Shown here in pieces: positions 8,661 through 17,100 of a DNA stretch of 64,000 nucleotides. The DNA lies in assembly GCF_036174265.1 (NCBI RefSeq), contig NZ_CP108055.1, positions 10,044,001 through 10,108,000 of the forward strand. Direction: 5' to 3'. Position 1 is the stretch's first letter. The number at the start of each line of letters is the position of its first letter. The translations under genes were made by a program, and so were the position numbers. A model generated the notes under the pieces. It saw nothing but the letters and a program-made list of their open reading frames with translations. It searched no databases and was not told where the DNA came from. The stretch comes from Streptomyces sp. NBC_00285. GTDB taxonomy: Bacteria > Actinomycetota > Actinomycetes > Streptomycetales > Streptomycetaceae.

Positions 8661-8959
8661 CCGACACCGCCTCCTTGCACCGTCATCCAGCCGGCCGCGT
8701 CACCGACGGACCCGGGCCACCGGTCTCTCGGTCGTCAGATCGCAGGAGTGCCCAGCCACGTGATCATCGAGTCCAGGGCCAGCCTACGCACCGACCAGAG
8801 GCGGAGGGCGGGGGTGCCTCACCGGACAGGGCAAGCCGCGAGGCTCGCGAGCCGGAAGTGCCCCTCATTTCAGGTGGGCGAAGCCGTGCTCGTAGACCAC
8901 GCAGACGGACGCGATCAGCTTGTTGGCCTGCTTCCTCGCCGGGGTTTGATACGTCCTCT

Positions 8960-9287
8960 TCAGGAACTGCGGGCTGCCTGTTCCAGGGCCGTACGGATCT
9001 CCTTGACGCCGGTGGGCTTTCCCGGGTCCTGAGGCCAGGGCGGCCGGGGGTCGGACAGATAGGGGACAACCCAGGCGGGGCTGCAGTCCTGGACGCGCCA
9101 GCTCTCCGCTGTGGCCCCGGCGTCGACGGTGTCGTAGCCGAGACCGCCGAGCAGAGCGGTGACGGACTCTTTGGCCGCGTCGTCGTTGCCGGTGATGGGG
9201 GAGCGCGCTGCGGTCGGGGGATCCGGCGGGACGGGCGAGGGAGACGAGGTGCTCGAAGCCCTGGACCAACATGACCACCGACAGGTC
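8960..9287 (-). pseudogene. F420-dependent NADP reductase-like fragment
   Basis: The minus strand encodes the C-terminal half of an NAD(P)-binding protein related to NADPH:F420 oxidoreductases. It reads VVMLVQGFEHLVSLARPAGS and PDRSAL. After one extra C in a CCCCC run near 9200 it continues ITGNDDAAKESVTALLGGLG and YDTVDAGATAESWRVQDC, ending EIRTALEQAARSS-stop. The GxGxxG N-terminal Rossmann half is absent; sequence before 9287 belongs to the GH5 side of a junction. It is therefore both truncated and frameshifted. Confidence 0.65.
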
Positions 9288-9328
9288 GCCCGGTGCCGTG
9301 GGTACGCGGCAGGCGATGCGGGTGGTGG

Positions 9329-10795
9329 TCAACCGGCGGCGACGATCCGCCACCGCTGGTTCGCGCTGGTGCTGTCACTCCACTGGCCCAGATCGGATCC
9401 GCTGCCGGTGCGGCCCATGCCGTCGATGTACTTGCCGGTGGCGCGGTTCTTGATGCGCACGTTGTCGGCGTCGGTCAGCACCGACCACTGCTGGCTCGTG
9501 CTGTTGCTGTCACCGTACTGGGCGGCCGCGGATCCGTCCGAGGTACGGCCGGCCCCGTCCAGGTACAGGCCGGTCGCCCGGTTCTTGATGCGCACGTAGT
9601 GCCCGGCGTTCTCGACGGTCCACTGCTGCTCGTTCCTGCTGCTGCTGCCGCTGGCTTCGCCGACGGCGGACCCGCTGGTGGTGCGGCCCTCACCGTCGAT
9701 GTACAGGCCGGTGGCGGCGTTGGTGATCCGCACGTAGGTGCCGCCGCCGCTGCCGATCCCCCAGGCGTACTGAAGGCGGGTCAGTCCCGAGGCGTTCACC
9801 AGAGACAGCCTGATGCCCGAGCCGGTGCCGCTCTTGCTGGTCATGCTGTACCAGTCGCCGTCGCGCAGGCCCGGCCAGTAGACGCTTCCCATGCCGAGGG
9901 CGCGCAGTTCGCTGCTGACACCCCGGACGTAGTCGGCGAAGAACGAACCACTGGGGATGCTGTAGTCGATGGCGCTGTAGTTGACACCGTTCTTGCTGCC
10001 CGGGCTCATCGGGCCGCCCCACTCGGTGGCGATCGTGCGGGCGGCGTAGCCGCCGATGTAGCCGGCGAGGTGCTCCGCCCACTCGGTCTCGTCCTCGTAT
10101 CCCGCGAAGAACGAGTAGTCGTGCACCGCGAGGAAAGTGCCGTCCAGACGGCTGTCGCCTCCGACCGCCGCGACGTTCTGGGCCAGCCCCGCGCCGTCGA
10201 GGATCACCCTGGAGCGGGGCACCGAGGGGTACCTGGCCAACCAGCCGCTGTACATGTCGTCCAGGGCGGTTGTGCCGTAACCGTAGGGCTCGTTGATGAC
10301 CTCGAAGTAGGCGTGGGAGTTGGAGCCGTACTTCTGGACGACCTTGTCCCACATCTGGTTGAACCCGGCAGTGCTCGTCGGCTTGCCGCCGGTGTACGCC
10401 CAGTAGGCGAGGATCACGTTTCCCTTGGTGAGGGCCGTGTCGATCGCCCCGGTGTAGGTGTTCCAGTAGTCGGCGACAGTGGGCTCATTGATGGGCATGC
10501 GCACTGTGTTGGCGCCCGTCGTCGCGTACATCTGGCCGACGACCTGGTCCGCCACGGTGGAAGCCGAGGAGTAGGTGTCCGACGCGCCGAGCCCGGACGG
10601 GTGCAGGACGCCGTTGACGAAGTTGTCTCTCTGGTCGGCCCAGTTCACTCCTCTGAACTGCGAGGTGGCAGCGTGCGCCTGGTGCGGAACGGCCACCAGA
10701 ATCGCCGCGACGAGTGCGAACACCGCCAGCACTCTGGTCATCATGGCCGGTATTCCACGTGTATCGGCTGTCCGGGTGCCCATCGAGTCTCCCAT
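9329..10795 (-). CDS. Secreted GH5 glycanase with beta-trefoil repeats
   Basis: A 488-residue secreted glycoside hydrolase family 5 enzyme. A hydrophobic signal (MMTRVLAVFALVAAILVAVP ending HQAHA) precedes a TIM-barrel domain. The acid/base Glu169 lies in YFEVINEPYG and the nucleophile Glu258 in IATEWGGP. From about residue 350 to the end there are three 45-residue repeats (YVRITNAATGLYIDG..., YVRIKNRATGLYLDG..., VRIKNRATGKYIDG...) each closing with QQW or QRW. This is a ricin-type/CBM13-like trefoil that should bind polysaccharide. Several start codons precede the signal; 10795 has AAGGGA upstream, 10744 would leave the signal alone. It lies 88 bp downstream of the cutinase-like gene on the same strand. 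Confidence 0.85.
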   Translation of the reverse strand: MGDSMGTRTADTRGIPAMMTRVLAVFALVAAILVAVPHQAHAATSQFRGVNWADQRDNFVNGVLHPSGLGASDTYSSASTVADQVVGQMYATTGANTVRMPINEPTVADYWNTYTGAIDTALTKGNVILAYWAYTGGKPTSTAGFNQMWDKVVQKYGSNSHAYFEVINEPYGYGTTALDDMYSGWLARYPSVPRSRVILDGAGLAQNVAAVGGDSRLDGTFLAVHDYSFFAGYEDETEWAEHLAGYIGGYAARTIATEWGGPMSPGSKNGVNYSAIDYSIPSGSFFADYVRGVSSELRALGMGSVYWPGLRDGDWYSMTSKSGTGSGIRLSLVNASGLTRLQYAWGIGSGGGTYVRITNAATGLYIDGEGRTTSGSAVGEASGSSSRNEQQWTVENAGHYVRIKNRATGLYLDGAGRTSDGSAAAQYGDSNSTSQQWSVLTDADNVRIKNRATGKYIDGMGRTGSGSDLGQWSDSTSANQRWRIVAAG

Positions 10796-10883
10796 CGGCT
10801 TGTCCCTTCTGTGTGCAGCCCCTGCAACGCACGGGCCAACGAGATGCGGCCCCTCGGGTGGATGAAGCGGCGCGCCTGCCGGG

Positions 10884-12272
10884 CTATCCGAGTGTCCAGC
10901 GCTGATTGGTTCCGCCGGTGCAGGTCCACAGTTCGACCAAGGCTCCGTTCACGGTGGACGCGCCGGTCACGTCCAGGCACAGGCCGGACCCTGCCCCGGT
11001 GATCGTGCCGTTCGCGTTCACATTCCACTGCTGGTTCGAGCCGCCGTTGCACGACCAGATCTGCACCTTCGTACCAGGACGGGCGCCCTGTCCGGCGGCG
11101 TCCAGGCACATGGTCGAGCCACCGCTGTAGACCGTCAGCTGACCGGAGGAGGTGCGCGTCCACGACTGGGAGGCCCCGCGGTTGCAGGTGTAGATGTCCG
11201 TCTGTGTGCCCGCTGCCGTGCCGGAACCCGGTACGTCCAGGCACTTGCCGGCACCCACCGCGTGGACCGGCTGACCGCCGGCAGGCGGCGTCGAACCGTC
11301 AGCGGGAACGTAGGGGCACTTCGGCTGGTAGACCGAGACGGTGGAGGGATCCGGCAGTGTCGGGCAGAGGAACTGCGTATAGCGGGTGTCGCTGTCCACG
11401 AACACCTTCAGCCAGGGGATCAGCAGCTTCATCTCCACGTTGTTCGGACGGGTGTAGTACACGTGGTCCGCTCCGGCGATCTGGGCGAAAGCGCTCTGCG
11501 TGGTGCCCGGCAGCGTGGCGTACAGACTGCTGAGATACGAGGGGGTCACGACCGTGTCGTTCTGGCCGCCGATGACCAGCGTGGGCACCGTGTCGGTGGC
11601 CATGCTCAAGCCGTTGCCGGGGAACCCCGGAGCCAGACCGATCATCGCCTTCAGCGACGGCCGGCGTTCCGCCGCGATGATCGCTCCGGCTCCGCCCGCG
11701 GAGTGTCCGAGTACGGACAGCCGGTTCGGGTCGACCTCCGCCTTGACGGGGCTGCGTGTGGTCAGCCAGTCCAGCCCCGCCAGCAGTTCGGCGGCCCGGG
11801 CATCGGCGCCGTCGGTGCGGCTGTTGGTCTCGACGCAGATCACCACGAACCCGAACGAGGAGAGCCACGGGCCCATCCACGCTTCCTCCTGGGCGCACAG
11901 CGCCGAGTAGCCCGGCACGATCGCCAGTGCCCCCCAGGTGCCCAGGCTCGTGTCCGTCGGGTAGTAGACCACCCCGCCGTTGAACCCGTTACCCGGCGCC
12001 ACATCCATCTGTGCGGTGGGGAACGGGCCGCGCGAGGCCTCGATGCCGGCCACGGTGGGATCGGGGCCGCGCTGGTACGAGTTGCTCTGGGCGACCCGCG
12101 GCGCGGCGGCGCCTGACTCCGACGTGGCCGACGCCGGTGCCGCCACGAACATCGCAGCGAGGACCGCCGCGACGGCCGCCACCGCCGTCATCGTGGCCGT
12201 CCACGACCGCCGCCGCCCCGTTCTCGGGCTCCCCGCTTCGGCACGTCCCTGCGTTGATCTCGACAACGGCAT
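10884..12272 (-). CDS. PET-hydrolase-like cutinase fused to ricin-type lectin
   Basis: A 462-residue secreted polyesterase candidate. The signal segment ends at ATPASA-like VAAPASATS (residue about 49). Residues about 65-322 align by eye with actinobacterial cutinases of the TfCut2/PETase group: RGPDPT, ASRGPF, VVYYPTD, IVPGYSA (oxyanion Tyr122), LGHSAGG (Ser191), GGQNDTV (Asp239), GADHVYYT (His270), WLKVFVDSDTRYTQFLCP. The C-terminal Cys303/Cys319 pair matches the conserved disulfide. Cys126/Cys146 may form an extra one. Residues 335-462 are a ricin B/CBM13 lectin with three QxW units (QSW, QQW, QRW). The ATG follows GGGAGG. The lectin fusion is unusual for this family. Cutin, polyester or a waxy substrate is inferred. 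Confidence 0.85.
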   Translation of the reverse strand: MPLSRSTQGRAEAGSPRTGRRRSWTATMTAVAAVAAVLAAMFVAAPASATSESGAAAPRVAQSNSYQRGPDPTVAGIEASRGPFPTAQMDVAPGNGFNGGVVYYPTDTSLGTWGALAIVPGYSALCAQEEAWMGPWLSSFGFVVICVETNSRTDGADARAAELLAGLDWLTTRSPVKAEVDPNRLSVLGHSAGGAGAIIAAERRPSLKAMIGLAPGFPGNGLSMATDTVPTLVIGGQNDTVVTPSYLSSLYATLPGTTQSAFAQIAGADHVYYTRPNNVEMKLLIPWLKVFVDSDTRYTQFLCPTLPDPSTVSVYQPKCPYVPADGSTPPAGGQPVHAVGAGKCLDVPGSGTAAGTQTDIYTCNRGASQSWTRTSSGQLTVYSGGSTMCLDAAGQGARPGTKVQIWSCNGGSNQQWNVNANGTITGAGSGLCLDVTGASTVNGALVELWTCTGGTNQRWTLG

Positions 12273-12536
12273 GGTGAACCTCCCGGCGGGAAGAGCGAGA
12301 GTTCCTGGATAGTGGCATGCGCAGAAAGGTTGAGATCAGACCAAGCACCTCAGTGATGGGATGTATAGCGCGTCGAGTCCACTGCTGGGTGAAGATGCCA
12401 TAGCAATGCGTCGACTACAAGAGCTTGTTCGCACTCGCAGTGAAGCGAGGGGAGCGATCAGGACAGCCAACCTCCCTACAGAGGTCCCATGTCGCGGATT
12501 GGCTGGGCCGCAACCCACTGCCGCCCTATGGTTTTC

Positions 12537-12698
12537 CTAGGGCTGGTCACCCGCGCGGCCTATCCGGAGATCCCGCCCCGCGTGGAGTACGAACTCACCC
12601 CGGCAGGCGCACGACTCGAGGTTGTGTTGGCCACCATGGACGCCTGGGCCGAACAAGACCTTCCCCGCACCGGCGCGGCCCCCGTCGAAGATCGATAG
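12537..12698 (+). pseudogene. HxlR family regulator C-terminal remnant
   Basis: The plus strand reads GLVTRAAYPEIPPRVEYELT followed by PAGARLEVVLATMDAW, which is the wing and C-terminal helix of a MarR-like HxlR regulator. The recognition helix and N-terminus are missing; sequence before 12537 does not match the family. A start at 12489 adds unrelated residues. Treat as a decayed fragment. Confidence 0.65.
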
Positions 12699-13463
12699 CA
12701 AGGACCCGCCGACTGCCGGGCCCGCGGACAGGCGCTGACGCAGCGGCACACAACCCCGTCCGCCACGGTGGGGCGCCCGGCCACGAAGTCTGTCCCCAAG
12801 GGAACGGATGTCTGCTGGAGGAATGATCGACAGCGACGACCCGAATGTGAGACAGGGCTGTTGGATTTACACTCCCCGGCCTGATCAGGAACGTCCCTCA
12901 AGGTGAGCCACACCCACTTGTGATGGCCGAGATGCGCCCGGATCGGGCTGCCAGGCTCGGCGCTGGTCCTATCTGGGGTTGCTGAACGTTCCTGCAGGTC
13001 AAGAGGGTGGCGCGGGTTCAGGCAGCAATCCAGATCATCAGCGGGTCCTCATGGCCGGCATTCTGGCCACCACCACGGACTGCCCACTGACATCGCAGCG
13101 GCCCTGGCACCGCTCGCGGACAGCGACAGCGTCCTGCACGACAACCCCCTCAAGAGATCAAGGCCGATCAGGCTCGCCCTCCTGGACGCCGTTCGCTGAC
13201 GCCCCAGCATCGTTGCGCTCACGCAGTGGGGGCCTCGCGGACGCGCTGGCCGGTGAGGAGGAGGTGCGAGAGGTTCGACCAGGTCGCAGCGGGGCCGCCC
13301 GGTCCCCTGCTGCACGAACTCGCCTGCCCCGCCCCGCCTCCCGCCCCGCCCCGTAGGGTGCTGTCAGGGCTTGCGGGGGAGGGACGGCCACACGCGACGC
13401 GGACGCCTGTCGACGCAGAGTAGGCAAAGAACCAACGGTGGCCGCCCACGGGGGCGCGGACCG
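12699..13463. other. Long intergenic stretch with one coding-like tail
   Basis: No complete gene is recognised. At about 13084-13197 one plus frame reads TDIAAALAPLADSDSVLHDN then PLKRSRPIRLALLDAVR-stop, which has good coding character but no identifiable family and no start. The remainder is low-complexity. The GC-rich 13300-13460 part includes a CCCGCC repeat tract. Confidence 0.4.
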
Positions 13464-14318
13464 TCACGCGCGGCCTTCGCCGTAGAAGCGCACATAGTCG
13501 ACTGTCATCGTCGCGGGCGACGGCGTCGAGGCGTCGGGAGGGCCGGGCCAGTCACCCCCGACGGCGACGTTGAGCAGCAGGTGCATGTCCTGTTCGAAGA
13601 CCCAGTCGCGCGCGGCGGGCAGCTTGGACGGAGTGAGGGTGAAGTACGGCTTTCCGTCGACGGACCAGGTGATGCGGCGCGGCCGCTTGTCGACGGCGTA
13701 GGTGTGGAAGGCGCGGGAGGCATCGGCCGGGAGGGTGGTGGAGCCGCCGATGCCGTTCTCGTTGAAGTAGGTCGGCCCGTGCGCGGTGCCGTACACCGTG
13801 CGCGGTTCGGCGCCGACCACCTCGCAGATGTCGATCTCGCCCTGTCCGGGCCACTCCACCCCGTTGTTGCCGAGCATCCAGATGGCCGGCAGCAGCCCCG
13901 TGCCGGTGGGCAGCTTCGCGCGGACCACCACGCGTCCATGGGTGAGCGCGGTTTTTCCCTCGGTGGTCAGACGGGCCGAGGTCCAGGTGCAGAACTCCCG
14001 TGTGTAGCACGGCAGCTCGGATCCGGCGGGGGCCGGCCGTGCCGATATCAGGAGGTGTCCGTCGCCGTCGAGGGCGGAGTTGGCCGCGTCGTCCGTGTAG
14101 TACTGCAGCTCGTTGTTGCCCCATCCCTCGGCGTCCCGGTTCCCGGTCTCGGTGTTCCAGGACTCCTCGGCCGGCCGAGTGGCGGCCGCTCCACCGAACT
14201 CGGCCCGCCAGAACGGCCTTTCCTGGGCCGGGCCGGAGCGTGTGCCCGGAGCAGCACCGCAGCCGCAGAGCAGTCCGCCCAGCGCCAGCACGAGTGCCAG
14301 GCGGGTACATAGGTTCAT
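13464..14318 (-). CDS. GH16 beta-glucanase lipoprotein
   Basis: A 284-residue glycoside hydrolase family 16 enzyme. The catalytic signature GEIDICEVVG (nucleophile Glu161, Asp163, acid/base Glu166) is present, with Cys where most members have Met. Other GH16 landmarks are GWGNNELQYYT near residue 66, AIWMLGNN near 146 and TVDYVRFY at the C-terminus. It probably cleaves beta-1,3- or beta-1,3-1,4-glucan (laminarinase group). The N-terminus has a short hydrophobic segment with LCGC, so it is probably a lipoprotein anchored through Cys20. The ATG at 14318 follows AGGAG. It adds to the polymer-degrading set with the GH5 and cutinase-like genes. Confidence 0.85.
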   Translation of the reverse strand: MNLCTRLALVLALGGLLCGCGAAPGTRSGPAQERPFWRAEFGGAAATRPAEESWNTETGNRDAEGWGNNELQYYTDDAANSALDGDGHLLISARPAPAGSELPCYTREFCTWTSARLTTEGKTALTHGRVVVRAKLPTGTGLLPAIWMLGNNGVEWPGQGEIDICEVVGAEPRTVYGTAHGPTYFNENGIGGSTTLPADASRAFHTYAVDKRPRRITWSVDGKPYFTLTPSKLPAARDWVFEQDMHLLLNVAVGGDWPGPPDASTPSPATMTVDYVRFYGEGRA

Positions 14319-14460
14319 CGCAGTGCTCCTGTGAGGCTGTGCGGGTCGGGGCCGTAGGCACTCTAAGAATTCCTCACAAAGTGAGAGGTTGACCAGTCGG
14401 CGCCAGCAGATGATGCCGCAGGCCAGGGAGCAATCGTCAAGAGTTGTGGGTGAGCTGACT

Positions 14461-14928
14461 TCAGCTCTCGCTGCGGTGGTTGAGGGTGATTCTGGCGGTG
14501 TTGCGGATCCGTTTGGTGCGGCCGGCTTCGGCGAGGATCTCGATGGCCTCGGTGTTCGTCCCGACGGCGGTCTTGAGCTGGAGCCAGTTGGTTGACGCGA
14601 GCAGGTTCTCCGGCTGCCAAGGCAGCTTGAGCATGATGGCGCGGAACAGTGACCACTCCCGCAGGCGCTGAGCCAGGAAGGGGTGGTCGATCGTGGCCTG
14701 GGTCATCGCCTGCGCCCATCCCTCGTAGGCGGGATCGGGGTAGAGGGCGGCGGCTCGACGGTCCAGGTGCCGCAGCACAGCAGACTGGGCCATCGTTAGG
14801 TCTGCATCGGTGAGCACGCGGCTGACCAGGTCAATCTCGGTCGCCTCGGCAACGTGCTCCAGCTTGTCGAGGTAGGCCGCGAAGCGGACATGCTCGTCCG
14901 GATTCTGCAGGATGTCGTGGACGTTCAT
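14461..14928 (-). CDS. Unknown protein coupled to IS256 transposase remnant
   Basis: A 155-residue protein (MNVHDILQNPDEHVRFAAYL...) with no family I recognise. It is predicted to be largely helical, with no signal or membrane segment and good coding character throughout. Its ATG overlaps the stop of the IS256 transposase remnant (ATGA, 4 bp), so it would be translationally coupled to that gene and may be a passenger of the element. A longer frame to 15024 runs through the transposase region and is not likely. The end of the reading frame (GRTKRIRNTARITLNHRSES) is basic. Confidence 0.55.
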   Translation of the reverse strand: MNVHDILQNPDEHVRFAAYLDKLEHVAEATEIDLVSRVLTDADLTMAQSAVLRHLDRRAAALYPDPAYEGWAQAMTQATIDHPFLAQRLREWSLFRAIMLKLPWQPENLLASTNWLQLKTAVGTNTEAIEILAEAGRTKRIRNTARITLNHRSES

Positions 14929-15326
14929 GCGACCTGCTCCTCGCGCTCGACCAGGACGCCGTTCTCGAATCGTGCACCGGCGCGGACCAGGGACACCAGG
15001 TGAGCTCCGATGATCGCACGCCATCGCGCCTGAGCCGACTCGACCAGCTTGAACACCATCGCGAGGGCGGCCGCCGGGCTGCCCGCGCCGCGTGTGACCT
15101 TGGTACGGAGCTTGACCGTGGAGAAGGTTGACTCGATGGGGTTGGCGGTCCGCAAGTGAATCCAGTGCTCGGCTGGGAATTCGTAGAAGGCGAGCAGTTC
15201 GCCCCGGTCCTCGGTGATCTTCGCGACGGCCTTCGGGAACTTCGCCCCGTAGGTCTTCGCGAACGCCTCGGTCGCCTTCTCTGCGTGGGTGCGGTCCTCG
15301 GCGTTGTAGATCTCCTGCATCGCTGG
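14925..15326 (-). pseudogene. IS256 (mutator) family transposase, 5' truncated
   Basis: The minus strand encodes the last 130 or so residues of an IS256-type transposase: MQEIYNAEDRTHAEKATEAF, LLAFYEFPAEHWIHLRTANP, IESTFSTVKLRTKVTRGAGS, PAAALAMVFKLVESAQARWR. The NPIESTF segment contains the catalytic Glu of the DDE triad. The two Asp and the N-terminus are missing. At its 5' edge it is joined directly to a truncated HxlR gene, so this is the residue of an insertion followed by deletion. Confidence 0.75.
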
Positions 15327-15471
15327 GGTGCGGTGGCTACGCGGAGGGTCTTGCCCATCGGAGTGAGTTCGTAACTGACGTGCGGCGGCATGACGTTGCG
15401 GACGGTCCGTGTGAGGATCCCGTCGCGTTCCAGACCGCGCAGGGTGACGGTGAGCATACGCTGGAGCGAGG
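15327..15471 (-). pseudogene. HxlR family regulator fragment
   Basis: Reading SLQRMLTVTLRGLERDGILT then RTVRNVMPPHVSYELTPMGK, this is the recognition helix and wing of an HxlR-type regulator on the minus strand. It stops being recognisable at 15327, exactly where IS256 transposase sequence begins, and its front part is missing at the recombinase boundary (15478). It is different from the fragment at 12537. Confidence 0.65.
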
Positions 15472-15477
15472 AAGAGC

Positions 15478-16253
15478 ATGGCCAATCTGGTCTACGAGCG
15501 GGTCTCGACCGGCCCGCAGTCGACCGACCGTCAGAACCTCATCCTGGACGAGGCCGGGATCGAGGAGCCAGTCGTCTTCGAGGAGGAGCCCCGCACATCG
15601 AGCCGCCTTCATCCGCTTCAGCGGCCGAAGTTCGGCGAACTGCTCACGTACGCGCGGCCGGGCGACACCCTGCAGATCTCCGAGATGTTCCGTCTCGCAC
15701 GTGGCATCGGCCGCTTCCTCGACATCCTTACCGCGACCGCCTCGTCGTGCGCATCCATGACGGAGTGTTCTCCGCGATGGACCTCACTGCCCGCCGCCAG
15801 CGCACCGGCGAGCTGCTGTCGACCGTGTAGTTCATGGTGCAGACCCTCGCCGCCGCCGGCGAACTCCAGCGCGACCTCCAACGGGAGCCGACCGATGACG
15901 GGCTGCGGGCTGCGGGCCGCCGAGGTGATAGCCAACAAAAGGGCGGGCGCCGCCCGGCCGTCCCGGCCGAGAAGACCGCCCCCGTCCGCACCGCGTACCT
16001 GGAGAGCCGGTCCATCGCTGCCCGCGGCCGCGACCACCATGTCAGCCGCGCCGCCATCGCCGATCTCCTCCCCGAATACAAGGCCGACCAGGACGCCACG
16101 GCTCCGGAACTGGCAGCCGTCCTTGACCTGTTGAGCAAGTTCGCGGACTTCCTCCGCGCCACCGAGTTGGAACCCGCCGAGCGGGCCGCGCCCGACCAGG
16201 GCGTCACCGTACGGCGCGGTCAGTTCCTGCCGGAACCCCGATTTGCCTGGTGA
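15478..16253 (+). pseudogene. Serine recombinase (resolvase family), degenerate
   Basis: The N-terminus MANLVYERVSTGPQSTDRQN carries the catalytic-Ser motif (Y.RVST) of resolvase/invertase recombinases, followed by GELLTYARPGDTLQISEMFR. A frameshift near 15728 moves the frame to DRLVVRIHDGVFSAMDLTAR, then a TAG at 15828-15830 interrupts GELLSTV-stop-FMVQTLAAAG. The DNA-binding tail (AYLESRSIAARGRDHHVSRA, ...) follows with further drift. In related proteins that position is a Lys (AAG), so a single base change made the stop. The start has GAGGAAG upstream. It was probably part of a transposon. Confidence 0.75.
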
Positions 16254-16262
16254 TGGCAGGTG

Positions 16263-17006
16263 TCACGCCTGGACGGTGGGGCGAACATTGATCTCGCCGA
16301 TCTCGACGTCGTTGGGCTGCTCGATGGCGAAGGCCACCGCGCGGGCGACCGCCGCCGGAGCGATGCCCATCGCGTCCATGTTCTTGCGCGTCTGCTCGCG
16401 GATGTTCGGGTCCGCCATGGAGTCGGCGAGATCGGTGCGGATGTATCCCGGCGAGATGGCGGTCGTGCGCATCACCCCATCGGTGGACTCCCTGCGCAGT
16501 CCCTCGTGGACGGTGCGCACCGCGTTCTTGGTCGCGGCGTAGACGGCCATCGAGGGGGACACGCCGGACAGGCCGGCCACGGAGACGATGCTCACCAGGT
16601 GGCCCGATCGCTGCTCGCGGAAGGCGGGCAGCACGGCGGCGATGCCGTTGAGCGTGCCGCGGAGGTTGACATCGATCATGGCCGACCAACTCTCGGTGTC
16701 CAGGTCGGCCAGTGGGCTGATCGGGGCGACGCCGGCGTTGTTGACCAGAACGTCGATGCGGCCGTACTGGTCGATGGTTGCGGCGACCAGGCGCTGCAGG
16801 TCCGCGGCCTTGGTGACGTCGACGACGCACGTGGCCGCACGGCCGCCCTGCTCCCGGATCTCCTGCGCTATGGCATCGATGCGCTCGCCGCGGCGTGCTG
16901 CGAGGACGACTGCCGCGCCGCGCTGGGCGAGCAGCCGGGCGGTGGCTTCGCCGATGCCGCCACTCGCTCCGGTGATGGCGACGGTCTTGCCGTGAAGAGA
17001 GAGCAC
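16263..17006 (-). CDS. SDR family oxidoreductase
   Basis: A 247-residue SDR of the YdfG/clavulanate-dehydrogenase-like type. It has TGASGGIG after LHGKTVAI, NNAG in DVLVNNAGVAP, the Ser in SIVSVAG and YAATK, then SPGYIRTDL. The chosen start is GTG at 17006, 5 bp after GGAGG. A GTG at 17039 lies inside a palindromic operator and is rejected. The gene is divergent from the TetR at 17101, with two operator copies between them, so it is almost certainly the repressor's target. The substrate is unknown. Confidence 0.88.
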   Translation of the reverse strand: MLSLHGKTVAITGASGGIGEATARLLAQRGAAVVLAARRGERIDAIAQEIREQGGRAATCVVDVTKAADLQRLVAATIDQYGRIDVLVNNAGVAPISPLADLDTESWSAMIDVNLRGTLNGIAAVLPAFREQRSGHLVSIVSVAGLSGVSPSMAVYAATKNAVRTVHEGLRRESTDGVMRTTAISPGYIRTDLADSMADPNIREQTRKNMDAMGIAPAAVARAVAFAIEQPNDVEIGEINVRPTVQA

Positions 17007-17021
17007 TACTGCCTCCAAGTA

Positions 17022-17068
17022 AAGTGGACACGTGTCCACTTCGTAGGCAGCCTACCGGACACATGTCC
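17022..17068. promoter_or_regulatory. Tandem TetR operators between SDR and tetR
   Basis: A perfect 20-bp palindrome AAGTGGACACGTGTCCACTT occupies 17022-17041. A second copy of its core, GGACACATGTCC, lies at 17057-17068 with one off-centre mismatch. Centre-to-centre spacing is about 31 bp, three helical turns. Both lie between the divergent SDR (start 17006) and tetR (start 17101), so binding would block both promoters. Confidence 0.8.
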
Positions 17069-17100
17069 ACTTGTCGGAAGCGGAACATCAGGAGAGGCCC

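Noticed and set aside
9293..11002. A 569-residue open frame opposite the GH5 gene
   Set aside because: It is a high-GC antisense shadow: low-complexity Val/Gly-rich translation with no family motif, fully overlapping a gene with clear catalytic residues.
12000..14320. Possible biosynthetic gene cluster around the secreted enzymes
   Set aside because: No synthetase, ligase or tailoring set is present; the genes are independent secreted hydrolases.
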